The notes under the pieces: model-generated
Seen by the model: only the letters and a program-made list of their open reading frames with translations
Database searches by the model: none
Told to the model about the DNA's origin: nothing
DNA from: Ciona intestinalis
Lineage: Eukaryota > Chordata > Ascidiacea > Phlebobranchia > Cionidae
Assembly (NCBI RefSeq): GCF_000224145.3
Contig: NW_004190409.2
Span: 1-30,525 of the forward strand
Reading direction: 5' to 3'
DNA length: 30,525 nt
Made by a program: the position numbers and the translations under genes
Part shown: positions 22,952 through 30,525 of the stretch, in pieces
Layout: the number at the start of each line of letters is the position of its first letter
How positions within the stretch are numbered: position 1 is the first letter of the stretch

Positions 22952-24765
22952 TTATTTTTTCAAGTCAACTTTATGCTGGCCAAGGGAAAAATGGAAAGAA
23001 AAATCATGTCTGTCGCGGCAAATTAAACCACAAACATTGCATTTGTAAGCGTGGCCCACAGAATGGCAAGCCATGTGTAAGCCGTACATTATATTATCGG
23101 GAAATATTATTCCACAATGTGAACATTCCCATTTGCTTTCAACTTTAGTTTCATCTTCAAGCACCAATGGCTCCTCAATGTTCACGCTTGCGATTGATCG
23201 AGCACTCAATGAACGAGATCTTTTTGAAACAACTTCATTATTTGCGTCGGATGGGGTGGCTGACTGCGGCGAAACGATTCGGCAATCTGAAGTATTAGAT
23301 TCGTCAGCAGAAACGATTTGTTGAAGGTCGGATGATTGGGATGGAAAAGCAAAGCACGTTGGAGTGGGTTCCGATGAACTTTCAACCACGTGTGGGCGCT
23401 CTTGTTTTACCAAGATTGGCGTGCTGTCGGTTGATGAGACAGATGCGAGGTCGGACGACTTGCGACGATACATCGCCTTCTCAGGTGGTAAACAATCCTG
23501 CGTTGACGCGCATGTGGTTATTATGGGCCATCGTTGGTGCAAGTTAGATGATGAGATCGCGTTTGGTTGTTGGTTGAACTGATGGGTTGGAACGCTACGT
23601 TGCCACAAGACACGATTCGGAGATTTTCTTATTTCAGGCGGCTGAAAGGATTCGTTCTGGGTTGGTATAGCGGGCACTTTGTACCCAAACCCAGGTGTAT
23701 CGAGTACATTGGCAGGTTGACCTAATGTCGCTGCTTGATCGTTAGAATGTCCAAAGAATGAATTAAATGTGTTATCTGCTGTTGCTGCAAACTCCTTGGT
23801 CATCGGCATGGTTAAAGTCGGCCTCGGTGTCATTCGTTTCTTGAATCCAACTTTATGACTCAGCAGTTTGTGACGTTGTAGCATCCGACTGTCTGAGCAT
23901 CTGAATATAATTTAGAATAAAAAATTTTCCAGCAATTTTCAGTGGTAATGGTAGCAGAACGGATACCAAGCAACAAACCTAAAACTGCATAAATTACACT
24001 TTGCTTGTTTGTTGGAATGTGTTAAAAGATGGCATTTCAAATGATGTTTTAACTTGAAGTGTTTGTTACACAAAGCGCATTTCCATGGTCGCTCATCTAA
24101 ATATAAATGATGGAGGTTACAATGTTGTAGAACACGAATAAGTTGAATAGCAAAGACAAATGAAGTTGTCCTGTGTGTAACAATAACTTGTGGTGTTGTC
24201 TTCTTACTAATCCTTAGAAATGTTGAATACTATTCGTTACTAAAGAAATTATACCTTTGGAACATTTCTATCAATACAAATATTTATTTTACTTTTTCCA
24301 TGTACAATATCTTTGTGTTAACTATCATATTTTGTTTATGTCAGTTGGAACAAAACCAAACTGACTTATAAAGACTGAGTTTTTTGGTTGCAAACAACTT
24401 TGTGACTTTTAATTGACCTTATTCTGCCATTTGCGAATATTTTTTAATTTAACACTTTCTATAAAGAACTATTACTTGCGTTTGTTTACCAGAATTTAAT
24501 TTTCATTTGAGCATGAAGTTGCTGTAATGTGACAATAAACAAATACAAACCCATTATACTTACTAGTGTGGGTTTTGATATGAACAGACAAACTGCTTTT
24601 CCATGCCGTTGTAAAAGGGCAATGCGGGCATTTGTTTCTTTCTTTCTCCGAATCCTTAAAACTATTAGATGCTTCTTGTGTTTGCAAGTTAAAAGTTTCA
24701 ACAAACGAGTTTGAAACAGAACTGTTGTTTAATCCAAATGTGGAGACGTCGTTGGTTTGTTGCAT
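22952..24765 (-). CDS. Ikaros-family zinc-finger protein, Pegasus (IKZF5)-like
   Basis: Three exons: complement(join(22952..23900, 23979..24096, 24564..24765)), 422 aa; phases 1 and 2 match across both introns. Five C2H2 fingers: ZnF1 Cys46/49-His62/66, ZnF2 Cys74/77-His90/94, ZnF3 Cys101/104-His117/122, then after a long S/T/P/Q-rich linker ZnF4 Cys366/369-His382/386 and ZnF5 Cys394/397-His410/416. ZnF1-2 are joined by THTNERPWKC, a TGEKP-like linker. ZnF3 contains LCSFRCSDS, as in vertebrate Pegasus. ZnF4-5 (FPDNIMYGLHMACH, HDFSFHFSLGQH) are the C-terminal dimerisation pair of Ikaros/Hunchback proteins. Three plus two fingers is the Pegasus layout. Expected: nuclear DNA-binding regulator that dimerises through its C-terminus. 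Start 24765 is the only ATG before ZnF1; the frame upstream lacks another ATG. Confidence 0.85.
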
Positions 24766-25823
24766 TGTATGTTTTAAAACAAAAACATTTTTAATTATCC
24801 CCCGAAAAGAATGAAACAAACACACAAATCTGCAACCTAACAGCGAATTAGTTTATAATCTGAACGCTTTCAAACAAAATTTCGCATCAAAACATTAAAA
24901 CAAAAAATAAATTTTCTTCTGTTGTAAACATTTTTACACAGACATCTCATAAAAAAAGAGAAAATAAGCAAAGTTCATAAAAATCACAAGGAAGGGAAAA
25001 TGTAATGGGTACGTAAACTTATAATAGAGAATTTGTCACTTGCCAAGTGTAGAACTAACACTATGTAACAATTTACCACTATTGCATCATTGCACGAATC
25101 TTCTACACGGCAATTACCGTCTAATTAAACAGATAAATTTCAAGATTGCCTCAATTGCCACCATATTGAATGAACTAATGCAGTTAATGGCGAGGCAACA
25201 ACAGTTCTGTTCCATACACCTCGTATCCGCTTACGAGTTACCATGTATGTAACTTTGTCGTATTTGTAAGTTTACATGTCAACACATGGTACAGGAGTTG
25301 TACAAAGCGTATTTACACATATTCTTTACCAAACTTTCATTCCTTATACGTCTTAAGTTTAATGAGTTTTAATACACGACTAAATGCATTCTATCTACTC
25401 CTCCACAGTCACCAATGGCGACTGAAACTCGCTTTGTTGGTTACTTTTGGTTTGTTTTTGAACGATCTCAGTCGACCATTGTAGTGATAGGGGTAATTAA
25501 TACTATGCTAATTAGTTTATACCGTGCTCATGCATTAGATCTGTGTAATCTATTGTTTAGTTGTTGATCGCGATACGAATGCATTTAATAAGTAGACTTG
25601 TCCGTATGATAATAATAACAACGTTATTATATCGAGTTCATTCGCAGAAATAGAGTCGGTTAATAAAGAATCACAAATAAGCAAATACTGGTTTGACTTC
25701 GTTTATTTACATCTGTACATGGCAAGCAAAACATCGCATGTCACAGTGATTGGTTGCCAAAGAAAAGATGCAGAAGATAATTATTTAAAGCTAATTTATC
25801 CAAACGTTGTCCCGTAAAGCCGT
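24766..25823. other. Intergenic with one SINE module
   Basis: About 25180-25258 holds a truncated SINE body module (GGCGAGGCAACAACAGTTCTG...CGCTTACGAGTTACCATG). The minus-strand AATAAA at 25702-25707 is a polyadenylation signal about 117 bp after the stop of the myosin tail ending at 25824. No other gene seen. Confidence 0.5.
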
Positions 25824-26506
25824 TTAAAGCAAAGATCTGCAAGGGAAAGTTTCAGTTAAACAGCTACGGATTAAAGTTGATAAACAACTGACCCAGTTGA
25901 ATCCTTTGTATCACGTGCCTTGGATCTCATCTTGTTAAGTTGCGATTCTGCCATCTCTGCTCGCTCTTCTGCATCGTCCAATTCGTGCTGGAGTTTGCGG
26001 TATTTGCTCAAGTTTGTGTTGGCTTGTTCCTCCTATAACGAACAAACATGAATTAAGACATTAAATAGAATCGCATGTCTAATGTCTTCAATTTACCGCT
26101 TCCTCGGCTTGTCGCTTGTATGTTTTCACTTTGATCTGGAGTTTATCAACAAGATCCTGGATGCGTGTTAAGTTCTTCTTGTCTTCTTCACCCTGGTACG
26201 TCACTTCCTTCAATCGTCGTTCCACTTTTCGTTGGCTTTTCACTGAGTCACCGTTGCGACGCTGCTCCGAGTCAAGTTCGTTCTCAAGTTCACGAATCTA
26301 AACCAAGTGAACGTTATGAACTATATTCGTTCATGAGTATACAACGTATAGCGATGCAGTTAAACTTACTCTGGTCTCAAGTTTTTGCACTTGTTTCTTG
26401 CTTCCCTTAAGTTCGATGTTTTCCGCTTCATCAAGTCGTTGTTGAAGATCTTTAACGGTTTGTTCCATGTTCTTCTTCATTCGCTCCAAATGAGATGACA
26501 GATCTG
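25824..26506 (-). CDS. Muscle myosin heavy chain tail, paralogue A (partial, cut by assembly gap)
   Basis: Model: complement(join(25824..25836, 25893..26032, 26097..26297, 26370..>26506)), about 163 residues of the rod C-terminus. It begins [20 protein letters not shown] and ends with [11 protein letters not shown] and a 13-bp last exon adding SLL. It shows the heptad pattern of class II myosin light meromyosin. The last intron uses donor GTCAGT and acceptor CCCTTGCAG; reading through instead would add VVYQL. Exon sizes (201 bp for the middle one) match the complete paralogue at 27531-30525. Part of its sequence is identical to that gene (see findings). The upstream portion runs into the N block. 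Role if expressed: thick-filament assembly. Confidence 0.8.
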
Positions 26507-26631
26507 NNNNNNNNNNNNNNNNNNNNNNNNNNNNNNNNNNNNNNNNNNNNNNNNNNNNNNNNNNNNNNNNNNNNNNNNNNNNNNNNNNNNNNNNNNNNNN
26601 NNNNNNNNNNNNNNNNNNNNNNNNNNNNNNN
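26507..26631. other. Assembly gap (125 N)
   Basis: A run of N separates the myosin tail A exon from a CLCA-like first exon on the same strand. The true length is probably unknown. Confidence 0.99.
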
Positions 26632-26768
26632 GGGTCTTCTGTAATTGTTGGATTGATAGCAATCAACACGCCATCAAACCCATTGTCTTGTAGCGTTACA
26701 GCTGTTTGATCCGCCACCACACCCCCCCACCATGTACACAAAATAACCAACACACAATTTATCAACAT
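26632..26768 (-). CDS. N-terminal exon of a CLCA-type protein (partial)
   Basis: The ATG at 26768 opens a signal peptide (MLINCVLVILCTWWGGVVAD) followed by TLQDNGFDGVLIAINPTITE, then the gap. The pattern L..NG..G..IAI.P...ED is typical of the start of the CLCA N-terminal metalloprotease-like domain, which modulates calcium-activated chloride conductance in vertebrates. Only ~45 residues are visible, so the call rests on one motif plus the signal peptide. The rest of the gene is not downstream: beyond the gap comes myosin sequence. Confidence 0.55.
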
Positions 26769-27103
26769 CCTATACTCCTTGTTTAACATATCTCCCCTTT
26801 TTAAATTCCGCCTTGCTACAAACAAACTAATTCTAATGAACAACCAGGTTGTGATTCAACAACCTCCTTCCATCTATAATGCCGAAGGCAACCTGGTACC
26901 ACCTAGCTTTCCTTATCAATGTTAAAGGTAATCATACTTGATACAATCTACTAACAGCCATCAATACACGGGACATGTTATTCTACCTTCGCCCACCATA
27001 CCAACTTTGTTTATTGCCGCTTCAGGTGTTTGCTATTCAACCCAGACCGACCTGTCACGATCATGTACATTCATCGTCGTCGCGTCTAATCGCGTTCCTG
27101 GTG

Positions 27104-27129
27104 TGACGTCACGACTGTTGTGACGTCGA
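27104..27129. promoter_or_regulatory. CRE-like palindrome upstream of the CLCA-like exon
   Basis: A full TGACGTCA at 27104-27111 and a second TGACGTCGAC at 27121, about 340 bp upstream of the CLCA-like ATG. These match CREB/ATF consensus sites; function is inferred only. Confidence 0.35.
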
Positions 27130-27246
27130 CAACGTTTTGAATATTACGTTTTATTGTTTTGGATGAGTTTCAAACAATAACATACTCCTACGTCACAATA
27201 GTCGATTGTTAACAGACAAACGCGGCGACACCTCGCGGTAATTGTT

Positions 27247-27388
27247 GTGAGCCTATTTATTGCCGCTTGGTGGCGTACTTACTAACTTTTATCCCACGAT
27301 ATAACATATGATACCACGTGAGCCTATTTATTGCCGCTTGGTGGCGTACTTACTAACTTTTATCCCACGATATAACATATGATACCAC
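27247..27388. repeat. Perfect tandem duplication, 71-bp unit x2
   Basis: The unit beginning GTGAGCCTATTTATTGCCGC occurs at 27247-27317 and again at 27318-27388 with no difference that I can see. It lies between the 3' end of the long myosin gene (its AATAAA is at 27406-27411, minus strand) and the CLCA-like exon. Confidence 0.9.
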
Positions 27389-27530
27389 GTGTTATTCATG
27401 CAATGTTTATTGAAACATTTAAATTCACGAGAAATCAATGAAAGGGTCCAAGCCATGATCCTGTAAAAATATATTGATTAAAATAAATTCCACATAAGCC
27501 AACATTATTACACTAACCATCATAACATGC

Positions 27531-30525
<2,995 letters not shown>

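Overview
The window looks like nuclear DNA of a tunicate, most probably a Ciona-type ascidian. The evidence is AT-rich sequence, very short spliceosomal introns (about 50-80 bp is common) with GT-AG borders, animal gene families (muscle myosin heavy chain, complexin, Ikaros-family zinc finger, SLC38 transporter, CLCA, rhodopsin-like GPCRs), splice acceptors sitting a few bases before start codons as expected where spliced-leader trans-splicing occurs, and many small tRNA-derived and MITE-like repeats. All gene models were joined by hand from reading frames, splice signals and intron phase. There was no transcript support.

Left third (about 1.5-9.1 kb, plus strand): three tandem paralogues, each with a signal peptide, a roughly 200-residue ectodomain with up to 12 conserved cysteines, one phase-2 intron of 56-58 bp, and a divergent rhodopsin-like seven-helix bundle in a single second exon. 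Copy 1 has an in-frame stop in the ectodomain, has lost the DRY-type arginine and lacks the long tail. Copies 2 and 3 are intact and share motifs in their tails. The ectodomain family is not one I can name. This is the most novel-looking part of the window.

Middle (9.1-16.6 kb): no host gene seen. It holds a 1.32-kb hAT-like element with a perfect 8-bp target duplication (9780-11100), a decayed THAP/P-like transposon with nested inverted repeats (12137-14722), and SINE-type repeats.

Right-middle (16.6-24.8 kb, minus strand): three complete gene models. They are a 12-exon SLC38-type amino-acid transporter (482 aa), a 3-exon complexin (129 aa), and a 3-exon Pegasus/IKZF5-like zinc-finger protein with three N-terminal and two C-terminal fingers (422 aa).

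Right end (25.8-30.5 kb, minus strand): twelve exons encoding the C-terminal ~713 residues of a muscle myosin heavy chain rod, running off the window edge. A second, paralogous myosin 3' end follows (25824-26506), cut by a 125-base run of N. Just across that gap lies an orphan first exon of a CLCA-type protein. The two myosin tails share a 306-bp block that looks identical, including an intron, beside diverged flanks, which suggests gene conversion or an assembly problem.
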